Below are positions 21,937 through 34,274 of a DNA stretch of 64,000 nucleotides, piece after piece. Within the stretch, counting starts at the first letter, position 1. The number at the start of each line of letters is the position of its first letter. The DNA is taken from NCBI GenBank assembly GCA_002270565.1, contig NQMI01000135.1, forward strand, positions 1 to 64,000. Reading direction: 5' to 3'. Source of the stretch: Stenocarpella maydis (Eukaryota; Ascomycota; Sordariomycetes; Diaporthales; Diaporthaceae). Made by a program: the position numbers and the translations under genes. The notes under the pieces are model-generated. The model saw only the letters and a program-made list of their open reading frames with translations. It had not been told where the DNA came from and did not search any database.

Positions 21937-23361
21937 GGCTTGTAGCGTACTTGCTTTTCCTTCGTTTTGTCTCTCCCCCTCCCCCCTTTTGCTTAGGGAG
22001 GACCGCGTGGATCGCCCGATCAGGTGAGACGGGATGGGGGGGCCCTTGTGTGTTGCAGGACGCAGGACGCAGGACGCAGGACACAGGACACAGGACACAG
22101 GACACAGGATAAACAAAGGTGACGGGCAGTTCCAACGCTGGACGCAGATTTCAGGTCGCACGAGATCGTGGCAGAATGTGATATGTGATATGATCAAGCA
22201 CGTTGCAGAATGGGGCAGGGGGTCCAACGATTCAGTGTCCTGGGATAAGAGGCCGGGGCGTGTGGTTGGTTCCTGTTGTATGCCGTATTTGCTCGCGGCT
22301 GGAGACGCAGCGACGGGAATTGGATGCTGGGTGAGAGGTCGTTCGTATATTTATCGGCAAGCGTCGGACTGAGCAGCGAGTTAGTTGCCTGCGGCGGAAT
22401 GCGGTGGAAGGCAGCCCTCGGCGGTGGGGGGCGAGTAAAATACGCAGTACACAGTAATACTCCGTACATGAGTGATAAGATAAAGTGCCGCAGCGTCCAA
22501 GTATGCTCCGTACTCCGTACTCCGTATTGCAGCAGGTACCCAGGTACCCACCTACCTAGTAGACCGTACAGGCCCGTCACCTATTACTTGCTACTCATAC
22601 CTAACGCACTTTTTGTACGAGCAATTAATTATTCGGCGTGCACCACTCGCGCCTGAGCTAGGCCGATGCAGCAGAATTGATGGTCGCTGTTGCGTGATTG
22701 CCCAGTCATCCAGCCAAGCAGCCACCCTCAGGCTTAACCGCTTCCACATCCATGATGCTGCAGAACCCACAGTCACACACCACTACAAGGACAGACCCTC
22801 TCTGTTTGTTCCCAACCCCCCACCTACAACCGAGTCCTAGTACGAGTCTGGGGTCACACAGCGAGAGACGGGAGCACATCCAGTATTGCCTGGCGGGTTT
22901 TTACGGGCTTTTTGACAACTGAGTTCCTTGATTCAGCCTTGCAGTATTGTCCGTGACCAGCGTCGATCGCCTGCGTCGATATGAACTACCCTAGCCTCTA
23001 ACGATCCATCGCTTCCGAAGATGCCGCCCAGTAAAAGCAACAAAGGGGAAAAGAGAAGGGGGCGGGGGGAGAGAGAGAGAGAGAGAGATAGAGAAACCGA
23101 GAGGAAAAAAGCAAACGGGGTATAGTTGTAGATCTTATTGTGTGCTGAGAAAGCCAGTGCCTCATTTTTTTTTTTTTTCTGAAGTGAGACCATGACCGAC
23201 TCTTCTCTTGCCCCTGACCAGGGGCTACTGTGCTGGTGGGCGCGAGCCCAAAAACCGCCCGCGATTCCACCACCCCCCGGCTGTTGTATAATGCATTCTG
23301 TCCCTGGTCTCTGTCCCTTGCGGCGCGGGTCCATTGGAACAGTCAGGAAATGCGCGATGAC
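21937..23361. other. Intergenic region between FMN1 and the ERT1-like gene
   Basis: No gene was recognised. It holds a 7-bp tandem repeat at 22055-22109, three copies of TACTCCGTA at 22458-22466, 22511-22519 and 22518-22526 (two overlapping), a GAGA run near 23068-23090 and a poly-T run near 23165. It should hold the FMN1 promoter and ERT1 3' end. Confidence 0.6.
22055..22109. repeat. 7-bp tandem repeat (RCAGGAC)
   Basis: About eight units of GCAGGAC then ACAGGAC lie head to tail, some 120-170 bp upstream of the FMN1 start codon. They change from the G- to the A-form halfway along. Confidence 0.9.
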
Positions 23362-25644
23362 CTACACCGCCAAGCCGTGTGGATGCTGGTCAGGGTAATA
23401 ACAAGGTAGGAACTGTAGCATCGTTAGCCATCTTGTGTTCGTCCGCTCAGGCGCCAGGTCAATCTAGAAGGAGGGGATGCTCACATTGATGACGATCATC
23501 ATGGGCATGTCAAATGTATCCCTTCGTATGACCCAGCAATACGTGCATTCCAGCTTGCCGTCCTTGGCTATCCTTGAAATGCCGTGCTCCCCGTCAATCC
23601 TCGCGACTCTGTTGCTGAGGAACATCGCCCTTGGGTCTTTTGGTGGTGACTCATTGACGCTGGAACTACTTGCCGTTGCGTCGATGCTCTCCTGCGTGCG
23701 GTACTTGAGCAGTCTGCATTTCCTCATCACGCTGCTCCTGCTGTCGCCGAAGGCAAGATGTGCAAAGTCCTCAAAGTACTGGACGACACTGTCATCGTCC
23801 ATGAGCTCTGCTATGAAGAGCGGGTGCCGTTCGCCACCGGGGGCCTTGCTCTTGTCCGCCTGGTCATTCAGAGTACCAAGCTTCGGGGTCATCAGCGTAT
23901 CGGTGTTCGCCCCCGAAGCTCCGGCACTGCCGCCAGTGTTGACATTCATGTTGACCTCGTTCCCGAGGAGGACCTCCTTGGGCCAGCCTGTCAGCGCAGT
24001 GAACTCCTTGTTTACGGCAGCAATCTCGCCAGTCCTGCGGCAGACAATGGTGGGGCTGGAGCCGTGATGCATGAAGTCTTCGTATTCGAACAGCGTCCGC
24101 TGGAAGCACTTTTCCATGAACACCATGTCAGCTCGGTTCAGTGTCCGGGTGACCGAGATGAAGGACGGCCGGAAGCTCGAGAGCGCCACAGCGATGCGGA
24201 CCAGCTTGTCGTTACTGGTCCGGAACCTCCGCTGCAAGAAGGCTATCAGCCGGTGGAAGTTGTGCACGTATTGGAACGGCTCCTTGACTGTGTCATAGAT
24301 AGTCGACGGGTCTCGCTGCCGCTTGCCAAGCAGGGGCTGTGGGAAGACCTTTGGCATGCCAGGCTTTGTCTTTGGGCGGGCTTGAGCGCCGAGCACCTGC
24401 GGCCCATTGTGGTAGGTTGCTGTTGGTGAGCCTTCGTAGCCGATTCCGTGGCTGGGCTGGGGACTGTCATGGTCGGTGCTGGGGCTTTGTAGACTTGTTG
24501 GGCCTGCAGCAATGGCGTAAGCATGAGGGAGACCGTGCTGGAGGTTGCCTTGGGTATATAGGGGGTTTCCGGACTGGTCGATGGAGAGGATATCGCCGAT
24601 CATACCGCCGTCGAATTGTTGCATACCGTTGCCGAAAGCACCAGCTGAGAAGTTGGTCTCACCCGCGCCGGCCTGGGAGAATGATGGCTCCCGTGGCGGT
24701 GTGTCAGCAGCACCAGAGGCCATGTGGTTGAGCATGCTGAATTCCATGGCGCCATACTGACTCCCGAAATTCAAGCCCTCAAGGTTGAAGTTGTACAGTG
24801 CCGGATTGCTTGGGTCGAAGAAGGCCGAGGTCATGTCGGAGATATCCCCCGAGACCTGGGGCACAGTGAGACCACTCATCTGCGGAGGATTCGGTGGCTG
24901 AAATGTGGGGGACACGGGAGACTGTTGACTGGCGAAGGCCATGCCTTCGGATATTGGCCCCAGCCCGGACTGTGGCGAGAACAGTGGGTATGGGTTGGAG
25001 GAGGGTGTTGGCGAAAAGAAGCCGCCGACGTTGGAGGATGCGTCCGAGCCGGTGCTGGACGGGTGGCGATGCCCGTTTGGCCGGTTCTGAGGCGCGTTGG
25101 GGTTATAATTTGGACCCAGAACCGGCCTCAATGCTTCCGGCGGAGCATCGTGGAGATACTTGGCCTTCTTGCGGACTCCATCCTGGCAATGATCCGCCAG
25201 CCCACGTTTTATACACCGCTGGCAAGGCCGTTCATCACCTGCACACAAGGGATGTTAGCCTCGTCCAATATCCACTGGGCTGTCAAGCTCTTGGTAATAG
25301 GTCCCATGGTCGGGGACGCGTAAGAGCCGCAGGGAACCCAGTGCGAAGGTCATGTCCGAGTAGTCATGATCCGGGTTCATGGGCATACCGCAAGTAAGGT
25401 GAGCTCTCTGGCAAGCAAAGCAGGCCCTCCTCGCCTTCTTCCTCCTTGGTCGCAGAGGGTCCTTTGGGTCATACTTTTTCTTGACCTCGCCGTCAGGGCC
25501 GACTTCTTGTTTTACGGTGCTCTCAGTCATCTTGTCGTCGTCTTTGAAGGAGGCGTCGTTGTCGTCGTTGTCGTCGTACTCGTGCTCATTCTCAGACATG
25601 GCATCTGAGACCTCGCCTCCGTTGGATTCGACTTCTTCCGGCAT
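23362..25644 (-). CDS. acuK: Gluconeogenesis regulator, ERT1/AcuK family Zn2Cys6-PAS transcription factor
   Basis: Three exons are proposed: 25389-25644, 23485-25238 and 23362-23412. Introns are 150 nt (GTATGC...GTGCAG) and 72 nt (GTGAGC...GCTAAC...CTACAG), giving about 686 residues. A Zn2Cys6 cluster (C75, C78, C85, C91, C94, C103; [25 protein letters not shown]) is rebuilt across the first splice. An acidic N-terminus precedes it. A PAS-like domain near the C-terminus contains [20 protein letters not shown] and [10 protein letters not shown]. The last exon completes MIVIN-FLPCYYP and ends with HPHGLAV. The middle is Pro/Ser/Gln-rich. AcuK acts with the related AcuM on gluconeogenic and respiratory genes during growth on non-fermentable carbon. 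ERT1 and its paralogs are similar, so the AcuK rather than AcuM assignment is by PAS architecture and recollection. Confidence 0.85.
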
Positions 25645-28600
25645 CGTGTACCGGCTACATATATATGTGCGGGTCTGTGATGGGAAGGGTGCCCAGGGCT
25701 AGACGCTCGTAATGACGGCACGGCGCTGCAAGGCCGGCGACCTCTTTGCGAAACCACCCGCGCTACCTGTTCCAGTTGTAGCAAGTGGTCTGGACAGCAA
25801 GATGTGCTCAACTCCTGCAGGAATGCTTGGGTGGTTGCACGACACCAGGATCAGCTGCGGCCGCAGTATGTACTGTCACGGAGCCAAGCTGCCCAGTGGC
25901 CCGCTTGCTTTTCCTCCTCCTCCTCCTCCTGGAGGGTACGGACCAGCTGCGCTGCGCAGCGCAGCCGCTGCACGCAAGGTACGAGGGCGCAAGGAAACAA
26001 CGTGCAGGCAGGCCAAGGGGCCAACCGTCCACCTTAGCCCTGGTCTTGCGAAAGAAGATGCAGGTGTCGCGCCGGGGTGTCTCTGGACTGTGGCCGTATT
26101 GGGGGCGGGAGGGACTCTGTGCGCATCCGTAATATTGGCGTCGATCGGTTTGCAAGCTTCCAGAAGGACGTGCCGCAAGGTAGAAGCTGAGGTCCGGGCA
26201 AGCAGGCAAGTCGAGGCGCGAGTCGAACAATGGCAGCGCAGTTGCTCGTATTCTCCGCGGACGGCTGCCACGACCAGGACCAGCTCTCCAATGGAGTCGC
26301 AGCCAGTGTAAAAAGAGGCGTTCCTTGTGCGACCGGCACCGTGTTCGCGCACTGAAGATGGCGAAAGCCAGGGCGGGCGAGCAGGGGTTGGGCAGGCCGG
26401 TCGGTCGGTCGGTCGGCCGGCCGAGGCGGGAAGTATCGCAGTCGCAGTCGAAGTCGAACAGTGGTTCAAGGTTGGCAGTCGAGGTCGGCGCCGCGATGGC
26501 GATTGCAAGGCAGGTAGGCCGTGTGGGTCCACATACACAGAGGGACAGGGCCAGGACAGGCACAGGCACACGAGTACATGCGTACAGGCACAGGCACAAG
26601 GCAGGCGGGTAGGGCGCAGGATCCTGGCTTTCCTGGGTCCAGGCGAGGTTGTATGAAGCGCGCGGTGCTTGCAAGAGGGTGGCGGTATGAGGGGTTGTCT
26701 GCTGCAGCTATCTGTAAACAACCTATTATGAGTGGTGCTGCATATGGCAGCGCTAGGCTGATCGGCGACCTTGTGAGCGGAGGGGGGGTGGAGGGGGATG
26801 ACGAAGGAGGGCGGATGCACAGGCGGGAGATGCTGGCCAGCTGGCTGTGATGCAATGCAGAGATTCGAACAGGACAGTCAGGCGTCCTGTTGTCGGTTGT
26901 CGCTCAGCACACGGCGTGGTGGGCGGAAAGGTTCTTGGTGGTCGGTTGTTGGTGTCGTGTGCTCGTTCGGGCGGCTGGGCTCGGGCTGCAGAGCACTAGC
27001 CGTCGGGAGGGCCTTGGTGGTCTCCCAAGGTTATCAACAAGACCTCGGTAGTACCTCTGTCAGAAGTCCCAAGGCTTGCGGCAGGTTATGGCGGTGGGGC
27101 TAGCAGGCGGTTACACCATGCAGGTATGTAGGGAGTACCCAGGTAGCTTGTTGGGATGCGTGGATGGTCGCGTTCGTGCTTCTGCATGTGCTTTTGACTC
27201 GGCTATGTATGTACTCGTCCTGTCCTGATCTTTTGCTGCTCCTGCTTCAACCAATGGACGACGCCCTAGGGGGAGTGGGGGAAACGTTGGAAGGGCATCA
27301 TTGAATTGCACCAGAGTTTGGAATTGCGGGGTGAGGAAAAGCCTGGAGGGGAGGGGGCAGGGCTTGGCCCACACAAGATCGGCTGGGGTACCTACCAGCT
27401 ATACTGATCCTGTATACATTACATAGGTACTTTGGTGACACGGGCATGGACAGGGAACTGCCTTCCCAGCTCACCGGCCAAGCAGCTCGACTTCGGACTA
27501 AAACATGTGGAGATAGTGTAGGACATAGCCGGCATGTACCGATGTATCTACCCTTCGAATATTCCAATATTATCGTGTATGAAAACCCCACCACCATCTT
27601 CACCACCACCACCACCACCACCAAGGAAGCAACATCAACAATCACTGCTCACAAAATGGTGCTCCTTACACAGCCCGACCGTCCAGTAAGCTGTCCTGCG
27701 TACCTGGTTTGACGGCTGTCTGGTTAGGTACTTGTACGCATTCTATGTACATACAGTCCAGCTGCCGGCGCCGAGTGTATGGCGTCCACACAAGGGAGGA
27801 TTAGACTATTCCCTACCACTCCTCCTACTCCTGACCTGCGCATCGTACAGAAGAGCGCAGCACAGTCCCGCACAGTGCTTCGAGCCAGCCCAATCGAAGG
27901 CCCAAACCGGGCCCGAGCAGGCGCAAGCAGGCTGCATCTCGCTCACAGCTTTGTGTCCCACATTCGCCATGTTCCCTGCCGCTCATCATCACCACAATCA
28001 TCCTCATCATCATCACTCATCCCCAACAGCATCATCACCGCCTCTCTCCAGTTGGCCATCCGTACTCCCGCCCATGTGCCTGCTGCCTCTGGTGTTCTAC
28101 AAGGCTTCGGCAACCTGCCCGAACTCCCGGATCTAGGCACAATCCTGCACACCTCATTTCTTCATCCATGTCTGCTCCATTACCACGTCTCGCGCAACTC
28201 TCTCTCTCTGTGGCCAGCAACAGGGCAGGAGTAGGCGAGCTCCATCTCTCCTGCTCATGTCGACAGAGCCCAACCGTCAGTCGTATCTGCGTCCCGTATC
28301 GCTCTGACCAAAACACTGCCGTGTCGCATCCCAAGCAATTTCCTTGAATATCATCTCCCGAGCCTGGTATATCGGTCCTTGTCACTTGTTACACCATCTA
28401 AGCCCCTCAACCCCCCCCCCCGAACCCGGACTGCTCCAGAGACCGCAGTGCGGTTTGCAGCGCGGTGTAGTGGATAAATCCCCGCCCACACAACCTTGCC
28501 CCGTCACCATTACACTCGCCTGCCAGCGCCTCATCTTAAGTCATCTGGGGTGGTGCATCGAGCCTCTTACAACAGCTCAATAGATCACGGGCGCCGGCAT

Positions 28601-29829
28601 GCGCGCCACCAAACATCACTCACGCCTGCGGCTTGCAGATGCCAATCTGGGTGTGTGGGGTTTTGATGGCCTTGCTCTCGTCTGTCTCATGCCCCCTTCT
28701 CTTCCCTGCCCTGCCCTGTCCTGGCATGCCCTACTCTGCAACCTCCAATACCGTACTTTCAGTCAGGCACAGGCATCCACCCGAGGTCAGTCAGGATAAG
28801 GAATCACTTCCCCGGCCACTCTCATTGTCCTTGGCTCGCTTATGCATCTGCTCAAGGGCGCCCCCCCCCCTCTCTTCCTTCTTTCGTAGAGCCGGGCGAC
28901 ATTTCAGCCTATCCACAGGCCACAGGGGAGGCGCGACGTGGTCCATCTCTTACGTGCAGCTGCTGGGGATCTCCGAACCGAGATTTTGTGTGTTGCATTC
29001 TCGATCTTGTCACATAGCATTCACCATCCGGACCAAGTTCCCTCACGGTCAAGTCCATTTGCCACCGCGCAATCAGCTGGATAAGCGTCTTGGATCAAGA
29101 CGGCACCCATTCCCGCCAGCTCTGCTATAAGCTGACGGCAGGGCCATTTCATGGCAACACTGGCTCAGGCTAGATGCCTTCGTGCCCTCCATTGTGCTAC
29201 ACCGCATATAAAGCTTGCATCAGCGTCGACTGGCCAAGTGCTGAAGGGACTTTTGACGAAGCAGCACCGGGGGACTTGCTCTGGAGGTATCAGCGGCTGA
29301 ACTTGGGTATAGTGTGCTCACTTTTCCACGCTAGGACCTGGGGACTTGGTTTCATGGGCACACGGGAGCGGCACGCCTGTCTCGAAATAGCTTCTTGCAT
29401 TTGGGGCTGGCCGTCAATTCCAGTCGTCGGGCCGATTCGTGGTCTATAAGGCCCGCAAGTCGCGCTGCTGTGCTTGACCAGGCTAGGCCCTATTGGTAAT
29501 TTATAGCGGTATAAGCCAGCAAAGTCTAGCATGCTTTGAAAACAAATGGGTATGTAGCATCTAATACTCATTTCGACATGGCGCTCTCTTCATGCGACTA
29601 TTTCCTCAGTCCGTCGTCGCCATCTTGCTGTGCGCGCGTATCCGTTTGCCAAATTTATAGAACAAGTAGCTACATGCACGTTAGTACCATGCATCGGAGC
29701 CCAAAGGGGAAAAAAAAAGAATAGTTTCTAGAAGCGCTCCCAGACACCAACACACACACACACACACACATCTCTGTGGGGGATGTGGGAAGGGCGGTGA
29801 ACACCAAACAGAAACAGAAACATGAACGC
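25645..29829. other. 4.2-kb non-coding region upstream of the ERT1-like gene
   Basis: No protein family is visible. Long open frames near 25808-26820 (-) are Pro/Arg/Cys-rich, overlapping in three frames and judged spurious. There are low-complexity runs: a TCC-type run near 25915-25930, GGTC tetramers near 26399-26416, ACC repeats near 27600-27625, ATC/CAT-rich DNA near 28000-28030 and pyrimidine-rich DNA through 28900. It may hold a long 5' UTR or regulatory region of the transcription factor, and the transporter 3' end. Confidence 0.6.
29751..29770. repeat. (CA)10 microsatellite
   Basis: Ten perfect CA units lie about 60 bp beyond the stop codon proposed for the MFS transporter. Confidence 0.95.
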
Positions 29830-32538
29830 CTATACGTACGGGAAGGGCAGCATGGCCAGCGTCAGGAACGCCAACAGCGACGTCGCCCACTGTGAAGCTC
29901 GTATTAGCAATCCATTGTGTTTCCCCAGGGGGCCAGCACATAGCCGTCCCTGACGATGGAACCCTGACTGACCTGATTACCAAGCTTCTCATACATCTGA
30001 AGCCCAAAGAGGGGGAAAGCTGAGGAGAGTATGTGTCAGCTAGATGCATCTGGCAGGACAAAGTAGGCAGGAATACGTCTACCCCAGGTCGCATCAGCGC
30101 TCGCTTGGGGGAGTGTTCGTCGAGGGGCTTCCCGGCTGAGTGGGAACGGTGTGAGGTTGGGGGGGGGTGGATGGCTGGCTGGCTGACTGCCCGGCCGGCT
30201 GGCCGCCCGGCCCGTCCGTGTTCGACAACTCACCAGCTGCGAAAGAACACCGGGCCAGTGCGTTTGAGGCCAAACTCGAAGCCGCGTAGAGAGGGTAGGC
30301 GTCGACCTGATTCCCACCCCGTGACGTTAGCATCTTCCGCATCCGACCTTTAGTTTCGTAATTCCTCCAATTGCTCTCCACGGCTCCCCTCGCACGACAT
30401 GTCTTTGGGTGTTCCACATAGGAGAGCACGTTGACGTGGGTTGGATGCTCCCTGGGGATCGTTCCTCGTCTCCCGGTAGGTGGGTTGGATTTTGGCCATC
30501 ATCAGATGAGGGGATATTACGTACCAGGTAGCTGAAAGTCCCCGAGAAAACAAGCAGCGTCTGTGAGACAATTTTTCCTCAATCGGTTAGTCGCAATGGT
30601 CCCGGATATGCAGAATGCGAGATCAACAGCAAAGCGGAAAAGAGAGACGCCATGCGAGGGGACAGCATGGGAAGCCGCCCCGCCCTCGACGAAGCAGCCG
30701 CTAACTGAAATGATGGGCCGGTGGGCCGTCTTGTCTGTCTCGGGCCCCCTGCGTGCCACAGTCGCACACGGTTATGAGCCACCGATGGCTGAGGCTCAGT
30801 GGACAGACGCGCTACAGTGCCCAGAGCCGGGTGGTGTTATGGTCACACGAAGCAAAGAGACCACGATCAAGCCCCTCAAGGTTGGTATACATGATTAAAA
30901 TAAAAATAGAAGAAAAAAGAAAAAAGACAGTGAAGGACTCACCCCTGCGCCAAAGATGCCTGAACCGATGATAGGCATGATCCAGTGGACCCACGGGAAG
31001 CAGGACCACCCAAACCAAAACAAACCGACCGTCACCAGGACGCCTCCCAGTATTGCAGACGGGAGGCGGTACTCAGGCTCAGCTTTGCCCTCGTCGGCGC
31101 CAGTGAGCCTCGCGTTCTTCTCGGTCAGCTGCGCGCGGATCTTGACCCAGAGCGGGCCCATGAGCGCGGCGAAGAACATGCCGACGAGCAAGCCAAGGAA
31201 CGTGAGCCCCGTCTGCCACATGTTGAAGCCGTAGGTGCCCTCGAAGACGTGCGGGAAGGTACCGAAGAAGAGGTAGAGGATGCCCAGGAGGATCGCAGAA
31301 TACAGGTTCAGAATAAGCGCCATGGGCTCGAAGATGAGGATCTGAAAGGGTCGCAATAGAGAGACGCCCACCGTGCGGACGAGCGACTTGTTGGTCTTCT
31401 CGATCGGGGCCTTCCAACGCTCGTCGCCCGTATCCTTGCGCATCTTCCTGGCCTTGTTGCGCAGCACGACAGGGTCTAGGGATTTCATCAGTATCAATAT
31501 ATGCCTTCCGAATCGAGAATTTCAGTGACACTCACGGTACGTTTCCGGCACAGTGACCACAAGCGCCAGGCATAACATAAACGCCCAGATGATGAGCACG
31601 TAGTGAGTCCACCTCCAGTTCAAATTAGAATTTATGAAGCCCCCGATCATAGGCCCAAAGCTGGGGCCTGTGAACGGCGCCGCAGTGAAAACAATCATTG
31701 GGTAGTGCATCTTATCAGGCGTGAACAGGTCCCCGACGGTGCCGCCGGAAACGCTGAGGAACGCGCTGCCCGCCAGGCCCTGGAAGAAGCGGCTAACGAT
31801 GACGGTGCCGATGTTGTGGGCCACGGCGCACGGCACGATCCAGATGGTGAAGACTGCGAACGCGGCCAGGTAGATTGGCCGGCGGCCATAGAACTCGGAC
31901 AAGGGGCTCCACATGGGCCCCAGGGCTATGCCCAGGACGAACATGCTGAGCCCCAGCGTGGCGACGATGCGCGAGCACCCAAACTCGGCGTCCATCTGCG
32001 CGTACGTCGACGTGTAGATGGAGCTCGCGCACGTCACGCAGAAGCTGCCTAGCGACGTGATCCCCACGATCGCCCACTTGCGGCCCACGGCCATACTCCG
32101 CGGGCACCACGGGTCCGCGTTGCCGCCTTCGAAGCCCACCTCGAACGGGTCCCTGTCCCGCACCTCCCCGCCCGCGCCGCCCTTTTCCGGATCGCTGGGC
32201 GAGTCCTCACCCGAGTCCTGATCATCAGCCAGATCGTCGCAGCCGTAGCCGTTGTGGGACCGCACGCGGCTTAGTGACGACCTCGTGGACAGGCCCGACG
32301 AGCGGTTCCTCACTGCCGGGTCCCCTGTGGCTCTCGAGGCGCCCGTTGCTGGCCTGATGGATTCGAATATCGCCTCATCTCCATGCGCGGTATCCATGGC
32401 GCCTGTCTCGGTATGCTCCTCCCCGCTGTCGATCGAAGCCTTGTCGATAGATGGTTTTTCGGTCCTGTCGCTCAAGGTTTCCAGCCGCCCGAGTGTGTTG
32501 CTGGTAGCATATTTTTCGGGAACTGCTTGGTTCGCCAT
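29830..32538 (-). CDS. MFS transporter, DHA1 drug/polyamine-type proton antiporter
   Basis: Six exons are proposed: 31536-32538, 30943-31475, 30525-30560, 30234-30306, 29973-30019 and 29830-29889. Introns are 60, 382, 218, 214 and 83 nt, all phase-consistent, giving 583 residues. A hydrophilic tail of about 150 residues rich in Ser/Asp/Glu precedes twelve membrane segments. Family signatures include LGPMWSPLSEFYGRRP (motif A, after TM2), RFFQGLAGSAFLSVSGGTVGDLF, PETYHPVVLRNKARKMR after TM6, and VDAYPLYAASSLASNALAR. The last exon ends WATSLLAFLTLAMLPFPYV-stop, so TM12 is complete but the usual cytoplasmic tail (RYG...) is absent. Such transporters expel drugs, toxins or polyamines at the plasma membrane; the substrate here is unknown. 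Three introns are long for this genome. Confidence 0.85.
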
Positions 32539-34274
32539 CTTTCAGTCTTTAAAAGTGGCCAGAGGCCTGAAGTTGCGGACGAAGCAGGAGGTGGAGACTC
32601 AATACGAGTGCGCAAGCAGGCGAAGATACTTGGCGTCAATTGGGGTCTGCGTCATTAGAAACTGGCATTATTGATTATGTTTCTGATATATCTATTAGCT
32701 TGACGTCAGCTTGGTTTGTAATGGCGGGATTCAATTTGTCAGGTTGTTTGTTGATGCCGTCGAGTTGGCGACAAAGTCTGAAGGAATAGGGTCCCAGTGG
32801 CGTTAACGATGATCCACCTGGCCCATGAGATACTGGTCGGTCCCAGGGGTTAGCAAGAAAACTCACCTATGACTACCGCTACGTGCATAACAACATAACG
32901 TGACGTAGGTATCCCTGGAGGACGTTTTCGGTTGATTTCTTTTGTTGTCTTTCTCATCACTTTCAACACTTGGGAACTTCGCCGATTGACATCTCCTCTC
33001 GGCGCATTCCTCGGAAGGACATTGCCCTTTCCCATCACTCCGCAACGACAACGGGCCAGTGCTGTGCTTGCAAATGAAGGTGGAGAAGCCAATCGTTGCT
33101 TAGTTGGATCACTGGCAAGGATCATTACTTAGTTGCGACCGCATACTTGGAAAGGGTGTACACTATGTCATCCCCCCTTTTGGCCGGGAAGCCGGCGATA
33201 GCACCCATTGCTGCATCGGATTTAGGCGGCGATTAGCCGGTCCTCTTGCCGACGATGGGTTGTTGCTATATTGCTGTCCGGGGCAGATGGTGCGTTATCG
33301 GTCCTGGTGAATGTGTCAGGAACTGGTAGGGGCGGTCGTCGTTGACAGGACTTGCGTATAAAGGCGAGACGCGAATGCCGACCACGGCTGATTCGTGTCG
33401 CGGGTTATCCGATTTTACCGCCCATTGCTGTTTGGACCTTAGTCCTGCCGAGGCCATGTCACGTAAGGTCTCGATCCTATGTGGTTTTAGCTCCTGGCCT
33501 CGGTAGCGTTCGTCGGATTCTCCATGCCATCATCATTGAAAGGCTAGTAGTAAGGCTGAATCTTTGCTTCAAACTCTCCGAGACACACGGTCGTCCGTGC
33601 TTGGCATTCCGGATCTTCCGAACGGAAAGACGATGGACGGAAGAGCACGGCTTGGCCTGCCATAACGGACGATATTCGCCAACAACCAATTTGGATGTTG
33701 GGTAGTTATCCGAAAAGACAGCAGAGTATTGGCTGCATAGGAGATTTGCCAGCAATCCAGAACTCCTTTTGTGGCTCTGATCGATGTTCACTGGCCACCA
33801 ATGGAAATTATCTGCTGCGCGCAAAACAACGCTGAATGTAGGTGAACCCGCCTGCTCTTCGACAGGAGCAGACGCAATACGCACCGCCATTTTCTCGTGC
33901 CAGGTCAGTCTGCATGCTTCATTGAATGTGCGAGTCAAGTCATGGACGGTGTTATCCCTGTTGGCATGAGCATTACATGACAAGAATCTGTAGCAGATGC
34001 TCACAAGTCTATTCAATGAAGTTCTGATGCGAGGTGGTCGGGGACACAGCTGCTCCCGCTCCGAAGAAGTGGAACTTGAGACTGCTGATAACTGCCAGCG
34101 AGCCAGCCTTGGACTTATGATACTGTCTTAGGCAAGTCGACGGGACTGGTCTGGTGTGAGGATGAGACTCGAGCAATGCGCAACTAATGTGTCTCTCGTG
34201 GGTCGGCACAGTCTGTTGTTTGAGGTGCCGGACCCCAACTTTGACTTCGAGATGAACCGTCATGCTCGCGACGG
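32539..34274. other. Intergenic region
   Basis: This lies between the transporter (promoter side) and the COQ3 3' end. Scattered short open frames carry no motif and nothing was recognised. Confidence 0.55.

Noticed and set aside
26399..26416. GGTC tetramer runs here and at 40845-40860 as a shared element
   Set aside because: Simple-sequence runs with unrelated flanks; independent slippage explains them.
25808..26820. Two long overlapping minus-strand frames upstream of ERT1
   Set aside because: Pro/Arg/Cys/Ser-rich, mutually overlapping in different frames, no motif, no splice signals that yield a family.
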